From Siphonodentalium dalli (lineage: Eukaryota > Mollusca > Scaphopoda > Gadilida > Siphonodentaliidae), in the NCBI GenBank assembly GCA_032622095.1, contig CP136063.1:75987980-76051979 (forward strand): a DNA stretch of 64,000 nucleotides, written 5' to 3'. Of this stretch, positions 31,721 through 45,185 are shown in pieces; positions within the stretch are counted from its first letter, which is position 1; the number at the start of each line of letters is the position of its first letter. The position numbers were made by a program, and so were the translations under genes. The notes beneath the pieces are model-generated. The model saw nothing but the letters and a program-made list of their open reading frames with translations. It searched no databases and was not told where the DNA came from.

Positions 31721-31744
31721 GTAGTTCTCAAAATATATAGTAGA
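30418..31744 (+). mobile_element. Family C repeat, copy 2 (long)
   Basis: Family C head, then several copies of a CCAACGATGTCGTTGTTGTT...CGGCTTGG...GACC module, and an (AT)n tract at 31648-31719 just before the tail. Confidence 0.8.
31648..31719 (+). repeat. (AT)n microsatellite
   Basis: About 35 uninterrupted AT units near the 3' end of a family C element. An Ile-Tyr open frame across it is meaningless. Confidence 0.95.
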
Positions 31745-32422
31745 CTAGCAGGTTAGCCCGCCACTGGCGGCATTCGTCCCATGGCTTTGTCCGAAAAAGC
31801 AATTGCAACAGGTTCCGAGACACTTGTGCTGCATTTGTACCAAATTTCGTCAGAAACATGACATTTTTTTAATTATTTTGTTTTCATTTATTTTAGTTTT
31901 TTAATTTTTTAATATAAATTTAATGTTTTTTAAATTTAATATTTTTTTTTTTCTGAATTGTTTTTTTTTTTTAAATTTTTTAAATTTTAAATTGTTTTAA
32001 TTAATTTTTTTTAATTTACCCGTAGATATCCCCCCTTCCTAGGAACGACAGACAACGCTCGAGCGATAACATTGCATTGAATTGAAAACAAACGCTTCCC
32101 GTCGTGAAATGTCTCTGCATAACAGGCTACAGACTCCCGTCATACAGATAAGTAGATAGCGAAATGAAATTTACCCGTAGAAATCCCCCTTCCTAGGAAC
32201 GACAGACAACGCTCGAGCGATAACATTGCATTGAATTGAAAACAAACGCTTCCCGTCGTGAAATGTCTCTGCATAATATTTCGAGCGACAGGCTACAGAC
32301 TCCCGTCATACAGATAAGTAGATAGCGAAAACGACGCTCTTTATATAGACATATGGATTCCATGAAGTACACATATACACATATACACACATATATACGG
32401 AAGTCTCAAATTATATAGTAGA
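31745..32422 (+). mobile_element. Family C repeat, copy 3
   Basis: Family C head, a long A/T-rich stretch, then two copies of a GACAACGCTCGAGCGATAAC ... CAGATAAGTAGATAGCGAAA module. Confidence 0.85.
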
Positions 32423-33278
32423 CTAGCAGGTTAGCCCGCCACCGGCGGCGTTTGTCCCATGGCTTTGTTCGAAAAAGCAATTGCAACAGGTTCCGAGACA
32501 CTTGTGCTGCATTTGTACCAAATTTCGTCAGAAACAAGACATTTATTTAATTATTTTGTTTTTATTTATTTTTGTTTTTTATTTTTTACTATGAATTTAA
32601 TGTTTTTAAAATTTAATATATTATTTTTCTGAATTGTTTTTTTATTTTAATTTTTTTTTTAATTTTAAATTGTTTTAATTAATTTTTTTGTTTCGGGCGG
32701 AAAAATTACCCGTAGAAATCCCCCCCCCCCTTCCTAGGAACGACAGACAACGCTCGAGCGATAACATTGCAATGAATTGAAAACAAACGTCGTGAAATGG
32801 CTCTGCATAATATTTCGAGCGACATGCTACATAAGTAGATAGCGAAACGAAATTTACCCGTAGAAATCCCCCCATTCATAGGAACGACAGACAACGCTCG
32901 GGCGATAACATTGCATTGAATTGAAAACAAACGCTTCCCGTCGTGAAATGTCTCTGCATAATATTTCGAGCGACAGGCTACAGACTCCAGTCATACAGAT
33001 AAGTAGATAGCGAAAACGACGCTCTTTATATATACACTGCGGAAAACGAACGCTCTTTATATATCAACGCTATTAAACCCGAAGTGCCGATTGCGGTGAT
33101 TTGGGATTGGAGAAACAGTGCTCTGAGCATCTCCAAAACGCGGCCACGGCCGTGTCGGTGGGATATTACACTTATATACGAAGTTTGAGCTCAATCTGAA
33201 CACGCGTTTTGGATTCCATGAAGTACACATATACACATATACACAAATATATACGTAGTTCTCAAATTATATAGTAGA
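32423..33278 (+). mobile_element. Family C repeat, copy 4
   Basis: Same layout as copy 3 with three CTCG(A/G)GCGATAAC modules and two CGCTCTTTATAT words, followed by GCCGATTGCGGTGATTTGG and the family tail. Confidence 0.85.
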
Positions 33279-34440
33279 CTAGCAGGTTAGCCCGCCACTG
33301 GCGGCATTCGTCACATGGCTTTGTTCGAAAAAGCAATTGCAACAGGTTCCGAGACATTTGTGCTGCATTTGTACCAAATTTCGTCAGAAACATGACATTT
33401 TTTTAATTATTTTGTTTTTATTTATTTTTGTTTTTTATTTTTTAATATGAATTTAATGTTTTTTAAATTTAATATATATTTTTTCTGAATTGTTTTTTAA
33501 TTTTTAAATTTTTTTAATTTTAAATTGTTTTAATTAAATTTTGTGTTTCTGGCGGAAAAATTTACCCGTAGAAATCCCCCCTTCCTAGGAACGACAGACA
33601 ACGCTCGAGCGATAACATTGCATTGAATTGAATTTAATATATATTTTTTCTGAATTGTTTTTTTTATTTTTAAATTTTTTTAATTTTAAATTGTTTTAAT
33701 AAAATGTTTTGTTTCTGGCGGAAAAATTTACCCGTAGAAATCCCCCCTTCATAGGAACGACAGACAACGCTCGAGCGATAACATTGCATTGAATTGAAAA
33801 CAAACGCTTCCCGTCGTGAAATGTCTCTGCATAATATTTCGAGCGACAGGCTACAGACTCCCGTCATACAGATAAGTAGATAGCGAAACGAAATTTACCC
33901 GTAGAAATTCCCCCTTCCTAGGAACGACAGACAACGCTCGAGCGATAACATTCTGCATAATATTTCGAGCGACAGGCTACAGACTCCCGTCATACAGATA
34001 AGTAGATAGCGAAACGAAATTTACCCGTAGAAATCCCCCCTCCCTAGGAACGACAGACAACGCTCGAGCGATAACATTGCATTGAATTGAAAACAAACGC
34101 TTCCCGTCGTGAAATATCTCTGCATAATATTTCGAGCGACAGGCTACAGACTCCCGTCATACAGATAAGTAGATAGCGAAAACGACCCTCTTTATATAGA
34201 CACTGCGGAAAACGAACGCTCTTTATATATCAACGCTATTAACCCCGAAGTGCCGATTGCGGTGATTTGGAATTGGAGAAACGGTGCTCGCGATCTGAGC
34301 TTCTCCAAAACGCGACCATGGCCGTGTCGGTGGGATTTTACACTTATATACGAAATTTGAGCTCAATCTGAATACGCGTTTTGGATTCCATGAAGTACAC
34401 ATATATATATATATACGTAGTTCTCAAATTATATAGTAGA
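33279..34440 (+). mobile_element. Family C repeat, copy 5
   Basis: As copy 4, but the CTCGAGCGATAAC module is present four times, one of them truncated, and a T-rich block is duplicated inside. Confidence 0.85.
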
Positions 34441-35770
34441 CTAGCATGTTAGCCCGCCACTGGCGTGGTTGGTCAGAAACATGACATTTTTTTAATTATT
34501 TTGTTTTTTGAATTTTTTAATATTAGTTTAATGTTTTTTAAATTTAATTTATGTTTTTTTTGAATTTTTTAATATTTATTTAATTTGTTTTAAATTTAAT
34601 TTAATTTAATTCTTTGTTTTTCGAAGAGTTAATTGTGCCTTTTTCTGGCGTACCCCCGCAAAGAGCGGACAGTCAATTATTCCCGTCGTGAACCAGAATG
34701 TAGAGTTACGCCTCTTAGATCAATTCTGCCTTTTTAATCGAGATAATTTCATTTCGTCCCGCATCCGTATTTTACGCATGGGGGTAGTCGTTTAGCTCTG
34801 TCGATTGCAATAAAGAGCGTTCGTCGTTAACAACTCCGTATATGGTCAATATAAGGATCGTTGATGCCTTAACCCGAAGATTCTCATATTGCAACAATGT
34901 CGTTGTTGTTGGCATTGACGGCTTTGGGGTGACCAGATAAGGCAGTGGAATTTTTTTTTTAACCCGGGGCTATTGCGGACCACTCTTATCGGCTAGAGCA
35001 CTCCTAAAGAGATGACCCACCATTACGAGATGGTCAAATTGCCTGTCGGTGTCAGTCCCCGCTAGAAGCGGAAGTCCGTCAGTCAGTCAGGACCACTCGT
35101 CCTCCTCAGGCTGCGAACCCATACCGTGGAAGTCCCATCCGATGGGGTGACCATCGTCGGGGACGTATCTCACAGCACGGGCTCGATCAAAGCATAGCGT
35201 GCTCAGATAAGAACAGATACTACAGTGGAAGTCCCGTCAGATTGGGGGACGTATCGCACTGCCTCGTATTTACTGAATTTTGAGCAGCGAGATAAGCTGC
35301 GTGAGTTAGCACGAATTGAGGGGTGTAAGTATAGAGCTTGTTTATATGAATGTATCGAAAATAGACTAAGATTTTGAGCCGTAACAAGAAATGTATATAT
35401 GAGAAAATGTAAATTCTATATTTTGGAAGGTATTAGCAAGTTTTGGCTCAACGGGTTTAGCAGTTTGAAGTGAATATGGATATAAAAATATACATATACA
35501 GATATAAAAAAAATGTAGAGTTACACCTCTTGGGTCGCGAACGAATATCAACCCGATTAACCCCCGCCGTGTTTGCGGTGATTTTGATGATTGGGAGTGG
35601 AGAATGAGTGCTCAGAGCTTGTCCAAAATGCGACGTCGACGATCCCCGTGGTTTTTACCCTTATATAAGAAATTTGAGCTTGATCCGCGCAGCCGTTTTC
35701 GATTCTATGAAGTACCCACACATATATATATATATACACACTTATATACGTAGTTCTAAAAAAAAAAAAT
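34441..35770 (+). mobile_element. Family C repeat, copy 6
   Basis: Variant head CTAGCATGTTAGCCCGCCAC. The body combines the copy 2 type module (CGTTGTTGTTGGCATTGACG) with GCCGTAACAAGAAATGTATA. It ends against an inverted family A element. Confidence 0.8.
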
Positions 35771-36500
35771 ATATATCTATTATATATTTTTGAAAGATCT
35801 GTGTGTGTGTGTGTGTGTGTGTATCTGTCTGTGTGTAATCGATGGACTCGAAAATGGCCCAGCCGATTTCGATGAAACTTGGTATGTGGGGATATTTTCG
35901 GGTCAGGAGTAACATAGGCCTATTGATTTTCAGATCCGAGGTCAACTTTTCACGTGCCGAGGTCAAATCTGTTTTTACGCCGTTTTGCGCTAATATATTT
36001 CAGTTCGGTGCTCACAAATCGATTCGATATAGCGCGAATAATAAATTGCCAGTCATATAATTTGCACGGTTAGAATCTGTGGCGCTTCATCTTTCCAATG
36101 ATGCATCACACGCCTGTGTACGTTTAAAGTTTCTACCTTAATTATCGGGAAGAACGCAGGACCATGCTTCGCTCATCGAAAATCATTGCGTAAATATATT
36201 ACGCCATCAACATATCGTGACGTAATCGCGTTAACTCTTATCCGGCCGATGTCGCGTTGACTCATCACCGGCCGAGGTATCCGCAAATGACATTGGGCTA
36301 TATATCTCGTAAACGGGTGGAGCTATCGACTTTAAATTTGGTACGTGAATGTATCTTGCCCCGGATACGAATTTTATCGGGTCGCCGAGCCCGTGCGACG
36401 CCAGCTTCGCGCATGCGCAGACCAGATCTCTGAAACGGGTGGAGCAATCGACTTGAAATTTGGTTTTGAATAGCCCGGACGAAGTCTGGTCACCTTCTAG
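35771..36500 (-). mobile_element. Family A/B chimeric repeat, inverted
   Basis: On the minus strand the head CTAGAAGGTGACCAGACTTC is family A, the middle (36290-36470) is a family B module (GCGCATGCGCGAAGCTGGC), and the tail is family A with (CA)n. The mixture shows the families exchange modules. Confidence 0.8.
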
Positions 36501-37094
36501 TCTATTATATATTTTTGAAAGATCTGTGTGTGTGTATCTGTCTGTGTGTGTGTGTGTGTAATCGATGGACTCGAAAATGGCCCAGCTGATTTCGATGAAA
36601 CTTGGTATGTGGGGGTATTTTCGGCCGGGGGACGAACATAGGCATATTAATTTGTCCGTGCGACGTGACCTTTCAAGGTCAAACGCCCGAATATCACGGG
36701 ATTTCGACGAAACTTGGTATGTGGGGGTACTTTCTTATGGCGAGTCTCATAAGCATATTAATTTGCCCGTGCGACGTGACCTTGAAATCGGGTAACTTCA
36801 AGGTCAAATCGCCAATTTTGATGGGATTTCGACGAAATTTTATACGTGGGGTTACTTTTGTCCACTGATTGTTTTGGACGGGTACAATCGTGACCCCGAC
36901 CAGACCTTGACCTTCAAAATTATCAATTCAAGGTCAAATCGGATAAAACCGGATGGATTTCTACGGGCACGTTTGTCGGGTACTTTTGTCCGGGCAGTGT
37001 TTTTGGACTGGTCAAATCGTGACCCCACTTGACCTTGACCTTCAAAATGGACAATTCAAGGTCAAAGCCCGGACGAAGTCGGGTCACCTTCTAG
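36501..37094 (-). mobile_element. Family A repeat, copy 4, inverted
   Basis: A complete head (CTAGAAGGTGACCCGACTTC on the minus strand) and tail, with about four modules. Confidence 0.85.
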
Positions 37095-37852
37095 TATATA
37101 TATATAGAACATGTGTTTTTGTGTGATGGTGTGTGTGTAATCGATGAACTCGAAAACGGCCGACCCGATTTCGATGAAACTTGGTATGTGGGGGTATTTT
37201 CGGCCGGGGGTGGGGGGGGGGGGGGGGTGATATAGGCCTATTGATTTGCCCGTGCGACGTGACCTTGACCTTGAAATCGGGTCATTTCAAGGTAAAACGC
37301 CCGAATATCACGGGATTTCGATGAAACTTGGTATGTGGGTGTATTTTCGACCGGGGGGGGGGGGGGTGGCATACACCTATTAATTTGCCCGTGCGACGTG
37401 ACATGGACTTTCAAATCGGGTCATTTCAATGTCAAACGCCCGAATATCACGGGATTTCGATGAAACTTGGTATGTGGGGATGCTTTCGTATGGGGAGTCT
37501 CATAAGCATATTCATTTTCCCGTGCGACGTGACCTTTACCTTGAAATCGGGTCAATTCAAGGTCAAATCGCCAAGTTTGATGGTATTTCGACGAAATTGT
37601 ATACATAGGGTTACTTTTGTCCACTGTGTGTTTTGGACGGGTCAAATCGTGACCCCGACCTGACCTTGACCTTCAAAATGATCAATTCAAGGTCAAATCG
37701 GGTAAAACCGGATGGATTTCGACGGGTACTTTTGTCGGGTACTTTTGTTCGGGCAGTGTTTTGGACGGGTGAAATCGTGACCCCACTTGACCTTGGCCTT
37801 CAAAATAGACAATTCAAGGTCAAAGCCCAGACGAAGTCGGGTCAACTTCTAG
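37095..37852 (-). mobile_element. Family A repeat, copy 5, inverted
   Basis: A complete element with an altered tail (ACATGTGTTTTTGTGTGATG on the plus strand) and two runs of about a dozen or more G at the same place in successive modules (near 37211 and 37354). Confidence 0.85.
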
Positions 37853-40022
37853 TAATATATAATGACCCAAACACGCGCGTTGGAAAATCAGTACTCGCAA
37901 AGCCCGCAAACGCAATTGTAGGTCATCAACTCCATATAACGGTATACCTCTAAAACTATGGAGCTGTCGTCACCAAAGTTCAATTCTCGGTTTCACAAAA
38001 TCCTATATAGTGGATTATTATTAGAAACGAATTGAGAGTGTGTCAATGCAATATGTCTTTGTTGTAATAAATGCACGGCTAATCTCCCGGATCCTCCATC
38101 CTGATCTTGAGACCATTCCATTTCATTGTGAGCATAGCCTAACAAATTATGTTTCACCTGTCATCAGTTGCACAGTGAGTTCAATAATGAATGTGAATAG
38201 AGTTATCCAACTTCCACGGGACTCGTGTTGACAACGAGAGTTCGGTCCACATCATCGTGCCTTATTATTTATTTGACCACATCTGATCGAATTATGACGG
38301 GAAGGATATCTGTTAAAGTTTGGTAGTGTTTCTCTCAAACTAAAGCCTAGATGCGTAGATCCGGTCACGTATTGCCAGATATTTTCATCGAAACAATTTT
38401 CCAAAAGAAAGTATTGTGAGTGCTGATAAGATACGCAAATGGTACTGGATGAGATAATATAGATTCCATGTCATCTATTGAGTTAGAAAGTTTAGGCGCC
38501 AAATACTCATAATCCCGGAAACGAGCTTGTGGATTATAAGATGTACTTATGATCAAGTTCAGTTTTGAAGAGAAATTGGTGCATGAATACAACTAAATTC
38601 TAATGATTTTACGAAATAGATTTATGGGAAATGAGCTTCTTATTTCCAACTGCTTTTGTTGTTCATGTATCGCATTAATATGCATAAAGTTGAAAGGTAT
38701 CTTACATATAGGTCTTGGGTAAAATCCATGTTGTAATATAGGAAATGTTATAATATGCGAAACATATATATATGCCCCATCATGTGAATCGGCGTGATAT
38801 CTTACTGTAATAAGAACACGTAAACTACATATGTGTCCGTCGAAATCAACTAGCTATATTGCCCAAGGTGCACGTCTTGAAGAAATTCATTTATTAGTTA
38901 CAAGAAATCCGTAGTCAGAAAATATCATATATTATATACCCATGATTGTAATTATAGAATATAAAATATATTGGTTTCACGAATGACCAACTCATAAAAT
39001 TAATCGCCTTGCACTTCTTTGCATCCGAATAACAATTGAAATTGAAATTCCCAACTACACCTTTTACCGGACTCGGCCTCCGGGTCGCAGTTCGACTTTT
39101 AATCCGTCCAAAAATTCCCATTCTATAAACAAAACGCCCATGCGCCCACTATATACCAAGAAACAGCGAAACATTATACACGTGGAGCGCGGAATAAGGC
39201 GTCACAGTCTACAGAAAACTACGTCAATTCTGGATCGGAGCTATATAAGCTGTTTTCATATACAGAATGGGACCAACATAATATCCGAACTCATGTTCAG
39301 ATATTGGGCGACATAATAGAGAAATACCGTCTTCACACAATGCCAAACTATACCATGTATACTTGTTACATCTGGTACGACGACACATTAGCTTTTAATA
39401 TAAAATAGTAATGGATGCACAATGTATGTACTTTATAAGTGCATCGAATGTTAGACTTGTTCTTGGATCAAATCACTGCTATGTCTATGTCTACTTGATA
39501 CTCCATCGCCCTCAATATGCTGAGGATTATGTGGAGGTCCAGGTGCTACCACGGCCGAGTAACTTTATAACCCTGTGTTGACTCTATAGTAGCGTTCTTT
39601 AACGTGCACACACCGAGGCCAGTAATGTCCGCGCCCGATCGAACGCATTCACCTGCGGATGGTTAACGAAGCAACAGGACAGATTTGCCGCGGATGAACT
39701 AATTAATAACCGTGCTGTTCTGTAGTTACGACACTCGTGATTGACGGGCCTAGAAATCTTGTATAAAATTTTTCTTACGACTGTTGTTCTTTCTAAAATC
39801 TTGCATAATCTGTGCGATTAATTGTGCAGCACATGGTGGATCGAGCAACAATAGGCAAATATGTTGTGCAGAGTTTTCTTAATTTCCGAAACACGCGTGC
39901 TACCCACGGGCCCAGTTTGTTGCCGATTATTCCGGGGAATTTTTATGAGAGTGGATTTTGAATGATAATCTGGGACTTACTGCTAGTAATCGTCTTATAA
40001 TTCGCTAATTGCCTGCAGGAAG
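37853..40022. other. Unassigned sequence before the palindrome
   Basis: AT-rich with no gene, exon or repeat that I can support. Short open frames here lack conserved protein features. Confidence 0.5.
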
Positions 40023-40489
40023 TGCTGCATAGACGCCTCTTGTAGGGGTAAAGGTACATTATAGAAGTACATTGAAAGTATGGGTACATATTCTACTGTC
40101 CTATTGTCTTCCGACATCAAAGGAGATCAAAGGAAAGTACCCCGCCCCCGCACAGTATGACGTAACGACGTTGTATGTAAACAAAGAAGATCAAGGTACC
40201 ACCGCCCCCGCACCGTATGACGTAGCGACGCGTGGGTGTTTGAGTATGCACGAGTGGGTGTGGGTATTTGTATACGTAACGGTTGTGGGGGGTCCTTCAG
40301 TATATGGATATGTACTTCACGGGCGTGGGTGTGGCTATTTGAGAATGGTTGTATACGCTTTCGGGCCCTTGAAAACGGTACAATGGGCAATCGTATACTT
40401 CCGTCATCGAAGTACGTCGTGTATACTGTTCGTCAGGTACGAAGTATATTTGACAACGATGGTGTAATGAGTCATTACAATCTAACGCA

Positions 40490-40765
40490 ATCCCTTACTT
40501 CCGGCGCAACGCCTGAGTCATTGGAATCTGATGCAATACTTCCGGATGAACCCTACCGGCTGACACCACGCTCATTGGCCCCGCAGTTCTGGAACCTTTT
40601 CCGATATCTCCAATATTCTGGACCCTATTAAAAATCCCTTCATAATTGTAAAGGCATAGTACATGATCCCTTTAAGTTTCATACCTGTGTCGTATGTGGT
40701 TCCTTTAATTTGATACCTGTAATCGAATTCTCAGGAATAAATCAGACTGTATACCAGGGGGTAAA
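40490..40765 (+). repeat. Repeat in the left arm, copy 1
   Basis: CTTACTTCCGGCGCAACGCC...TGAGTCATTGGAAT...CGCTCATTGG...CCTTCATAATT...TATCAGG-type words recur in the same order at 42460-42840. No ORF. The mirror copy is at about 57262-57537. Confidence 0.7.
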
Positions 40766-41282
40766 ACACGTGTCAATATCCAATAAATTAAATCACAGCG
40801 ATATGTTTCCGTACACAACACAACAGACAGACAGATTCTCGAAGCTTCGTAATTAAACACACGTTTAAGTCATTAACTGCCACGATACAGATCAACATGT
40901 CTGTTATTGAAAAATGCATGTTCCTAACGGCTTCTGTACAAGGGGTTTGTGAATAGAGGGGGGGGGGGGATGAGTGTATGAGACCATCACTTCATAGATT
41001 TTCCTGGCTATCCAACTTAAAGCATTTATGAAGTATGTAGGGACACCGATCATTATACATTTTCACAAACAGATACACACTAATCGGTTCAGACTGGCGG
41101 TACACTATTCTCTTGAATTCCACATCTGTTAATAATATTTATTAAAATCTATCTCTTCTGGTGCTCTATATGCTTTCTTTAATCGTTCTGCCTTACAAAT
41201 CTTTACATATTACGTGACAACTCAACTCAATTATTGAATACTTCTCACAACTACCCCTCTCCCAGCATCTCATCCCCTTTAT

Positions 41283-41449
<167 letters not shown>

Positions 41450-42459
41450 GGGGTATCCATGTAAACAAATTATCAGAAATCATTTAGCGCATCGACCATA
41501 TATATATATTTCAAAATATCTAATAATACATATGCAGATTACCTCTAGGAAACAAGAATTTTCTAGAATGTGAAAAAACAATAACAGAGGGTATCTCCTA
41601 TAATATAATATTCTCAAAGTCGTCACGTGACCTGACAGTTGGGCAGTAAACTCATTAGAATCGACAACGCACTGTCTGTTTATCAAAAGCACTTGTATCA
41701 CATGCTCTGCCAATGCATTTGGAATGTTCGCCATATAAGCTTCAGTTTGAATCGCTCAAGTCCATGGTCCCATAACATGTTCTCATTTGAAGACATTTGA
41801 AGAGCGTCTGGTTTAATATCATGGTAAAGTATTGCACAATCATTCACAGAATAGATTAATGGAATCATTCTGCAATTTTCGAAGCTTCACATTCTCCGGC
41901 CATTGCTCTGCTGTTTGAATCCACATTATTAAAAAGATTAACATCTCTCGCCTGATGCGCTATAACCTTCATCACAAACACATGTCATTAAGTGTGCTGA
42001 CAGAAGCAACACAGCTAAGGTCTCGTCTTTCTCACAAAATATTAAACCCTCGAGTTCTTGAATATTCTCCTTTAGTAAAGTAAATGATCTCGATACAGGT
42101 AATATTACTTTCATGGCCGTATGTAACCAAATGAGGCCCGTCTCATACTCTAGCAAACATAAAACACATGTGTTGAGAATATCAAGTAGTAGCGGAAGAA
42201 AGAGAGAGGGACAGAGAGAGAGAGCGAGAGCCAGGCGTAGAGGTGTGTTGTTTTATGGCTATATATTTCATGCACATACAGTAATGCCCTAATTAATCGA
42301 CCCCTTATCAACAACAGAATTATTGGTATTTTCAGGATTTAGTCGGAAATATGGCTTGCTGTCATTAATCGGAAAGCTCTCACGGGGTTATGTGTGTTTC
42401 ATAACCTTGGAGACGTTCGTATCGATGTTTGGTGCTGCTAGTAAATAACCAATACTTAC

Positions 42460-42840
42460 TTCAGGTGCAACACCTGAGTCATTGGAATTTCAATGCAATC
42501 TTTGTGTGAACCCTAACGACTCACTCCCCGCTCATTGGACACATGTAATCTTCAACCACGCAATTTTTCTGGAACATTCTACATGTGGAAATTCCACAAC
42601 ATTCTATTTGACTAGTATTGAAAATTCCTTCATAATTTCATAATGGCATCGTATATGGTCCGTTTAAAATACCTGTATGTGGCCCCGTTAAGCTATGTAT
42701 CCCGACTAATGGTACACTGTTATTTCAATGGCAAACTTGATTAAACCATCTCTAACATTCGTTATACTTTTTCTCTAACTACCACTTTACAATATGGTGT
42801 ATATAATCGAACTATCAGGAATCAATCAACGCCTTACCCA
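42460..42840 (+). repeat. Repeat in the left arm, copy 2
   Basis: Diverged partner of 40490-40765. A heat-shock-element-like GGAACATTCTACATGTGGAA word is present but nothing proves function. The mirror copy is at about 55200-55580. Confidence 0.65.
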
Positions 42841-42892
42841 TAGATATTTGAACATACAACTGAACGCATTTAGGGTCACATACATTAAATGT

Positions 42893-43024
42893 GTTTTGGA
42901 CGGGTCAAATCGTGACCCGACATGACGTTCACCTTTAAAATGGTAAATTCAAGGTTAAATCGCGCAATTCTCCGAAAATCAGAGGGAAACATCCCGGACG
43001 AAGTAGGGTCCACCAGCTACTATT
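42893..43024 (-). mobile_element. Family A repeat fragment, left arm
   Basis: Reads TTTTGGACGGGTCAAATCGT...CCCGGACGAAGTAGGG in the inverted orientation of family A. It ends at an AT-rich stretch. The mirror fragment is at 55016-55147. Confidence 0.8.
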
Positions 43025-43190
43025 ATATATTTCTAGATTTAGTTACAAACTAAATACCTGTATATTGTACAAAGAAATGTTTGACAAATATATCTGTATC
43101 AATATTACCATACGGGTCATTAAAATAGATATGACGAAACAAATTTTGAAGGGTGCATGTATCAGGTAAATTTTTATATTTCAAACGATG

Positions 43191-43440
43191 ACAGGAATGC
43201 GGAAAGTTGAAGTACCTACGTAATACTGGCTATCCGAATGAAGAGATATACATGTATATAAAACCCAAAATAGAAGATGACTGCTGGCGACAATGTTTTC
43301 CAAAAAATTTCAAAGCATTCGATAGCTCCCATCTAGTTGTCAGCCCGAAGATCAATATAAAGTGTGGTGACTATCAGATGAGGGATATGTCTGTACAGTT
43401 GCTAAACAATTCAGTCATGCAAAAGAGGATCAAACAGTAA
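43191..43440 (+). CDS. Candidate exon, possible CUB-like fragment (left arm)
   Basis: An acceptor-like ACGATGACAG precedes an open frame starting ECGKLKYLRNTGYPNEEIYM and running to a TAA at 43438. Four or five Cys and the CG...GYPN...CW spacing recall the start of a CUB domain, but the match is weak and no other exon was found. It could be chance. It is duplicated in the right arm at 54600-54849 (minus). Confidence 0.2.
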
Positions 43441-44335
43441 GATACCAAATTGCTGCCTGTGGTAATGTTTTTTAACGAAATTCTGGAAAATTAGATTACT
43501 CTCACCCTGGTTATCCAGAAGATCGTTGTGGAATCTGGTGACGATCGGACAGGGGGTGTCGTCTGTAGGATCAACCAAATTAATTAGCCATATAACAGTA
43601 AAATTCAAGATCACCGCTGGCAGTGATATCGCAAATCTATGTTAAACGACAGTAGCATTATAACAGAGTGGTCACTTACCTTCAAGTAAAAAAAAGTACC
43701 ATTATGTTCTCATTTTCTATCTTATCATTATGAAATTTGTCACGTGCGTGCCAGACGTCACTTAGAGGTCAGCACCATATTTTGGTTCGAATATTTTTCA
43801 ATAACATGGCTGCCAGACTATTTCGAATTTTAGATATTTAAAATAAAATGTCAGGCTTAATTCACGCCGAACCACGGGTTCTCGGTTGAGAAACTTGGCC
43901 TCCAGTTGTCATCTTTTATTTAAGTCATAAATGCAACTTCGAATTTTAAAGTGTCATAGTGGGCTCATGTTTCCACCAATCATTATGCAATTTGGCGAGT
44001 ACGTGCCCGACGTCACTCAGATGTTATCACGAGATTTTAGTTCGAATCATACGAAAAACATGGCCGCTATTTTGTTTTTAAGTGATAAAACTACAGAACG
44101 AGGTGCAGAGTTTGGTCGTGTCGTGGTATTTCTCAAGTCATTCTCATTCTGTAGTGTTATTACAAAAATCACAAGATAATCGAAGAAGGTCATGCCAGAG
44201 AATAATTTCGACATGGTTTTCTACACGTGGGTCGGCTTTTCCATAGCAGTAAAACTGAACGCATCTTTTAATAATTTACACATTTTATTATTTATCAAAC
44301 ACAATCCATTTATTACATTACATAATAATTACAGT

Positions 44336-44857
44336 TTAAAACGAATCAGGTGTATATGTTTTGCATAATTCCGGTGAACAGAAACTACACATTAAAAAGC
44401 CAAGCTGATTTTTTTTATGATCCTCTTGCATGTAGCAGGGTACTAAAGTTTGTAGTTCCGGTACAGCCACAGTGACGTCATTAATGGTGGACATCAACTG
44501 TTCAAATTCTGAGTGGTTGAGAGTTACGCCTGTCTTCGTAGGGCAAAGTCTCTCACTGTCTTTCGGGTAAAAGAATTTTCGGATATGTACAACACGGTGT
44601 TCATGATCATAAGTCACGTGTTCATTATGTCCGATATGTATCCTTTCCAAAGAAGATCTGCTTTGTAAATGTTCATACACTTTCTGTGCGTTATCAGCTA
44701 ATTCCAGCCACTGTTGTAATCGCAGGCAGGCGCCGAATTTAGTAGGGAACTTCCCATCGTTCCATATTCTGATGTCTATATTTTTGATGCTTTTATATTC
44801 ACCGACGGTAAGGTATCTATCCCGTCCTAAGTGTTTTGTGAAAATTTTAGAATTCAT
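44336..44857 (-). CDS. Double PC4-domain protein (left-arm copy)
   Basis: 173 residues, identical to the right-arm copy at 53183-53704, where the domains are described. It lies about 330 bp downstream of the left-arm IAP gene and has the same direction. ATTGG (44974-44978) and a TATATA box (44966-44971) lie about 110 bp upstream of the ATG at 44857; AATAAA signals follow the stop at 44309-44314 and 44284-44289. The gene has no intron. Function is inferred from the fold only: PC4 proteins bind single-stranded DNA and assist transcription. Confidence 0.88.
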   Translation of the reverse strand: MNSKIFTKHLGRDRYLTVGEYKSIKNIDIRIWNDGKFPTKFGACLRLQQWLELADNAQKVYEHLQSRSSLERIHIGHNEHVTYDHEHRVVHIRKFFYPKDSERLCPTKTGVTLNHSEFEQLMSTINDVTVAVPELQTLVPCYMQEDHKKNQLGFLMCSFCSPELCKTYTPDSF

Positions 44858-45185
44858 GGTGTCGTTTCGATGAACGCTGAACTGAAAATGTCGGAGGCGC
44901 GTGGATGTATTACGTGTATACCCTATATGACGTCATTGGGCGGTCCCATCACAACCGTTTCAAAGTATATAATCCAATCAGATTGCCCCCCCGGAATCGT
45001 ATTAGCCAAATATGGAAGGGCCAATCATGTTTCGATCAGAGGGAACTCTCAGACAGTGGCTCGGAAGTACATTAGCTAAATACAGAATAAAGGGGTTTCG
45101 TGGTAAACTGTCTCGGCCTATAGGAAAGGGCCGGAAATGACACGCAATCGTGATTCAGGGTATTCATAACGCAGGTATGAATCAT

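Noticed and set aside
31550-31756. Ile-Tyr repeat open frame
   Set aside because: Translation of an (AT)n tract.
40072-40631. Two overlapping 131-codon frames near the outer arm end
   Set aside because: They overlap in different frames, have low-complexity Gly/Val/Tyr content and no conserved features; likely chance in GC-richer sequence.
43931-44179. 82-codon frame beside the PC4-like gene (mirror 53861-54109)
   Set aside because: It overlaps a decayed internal repeat (shared GACGTCACTNAG words at 43755 and 44009) and shows no family features.
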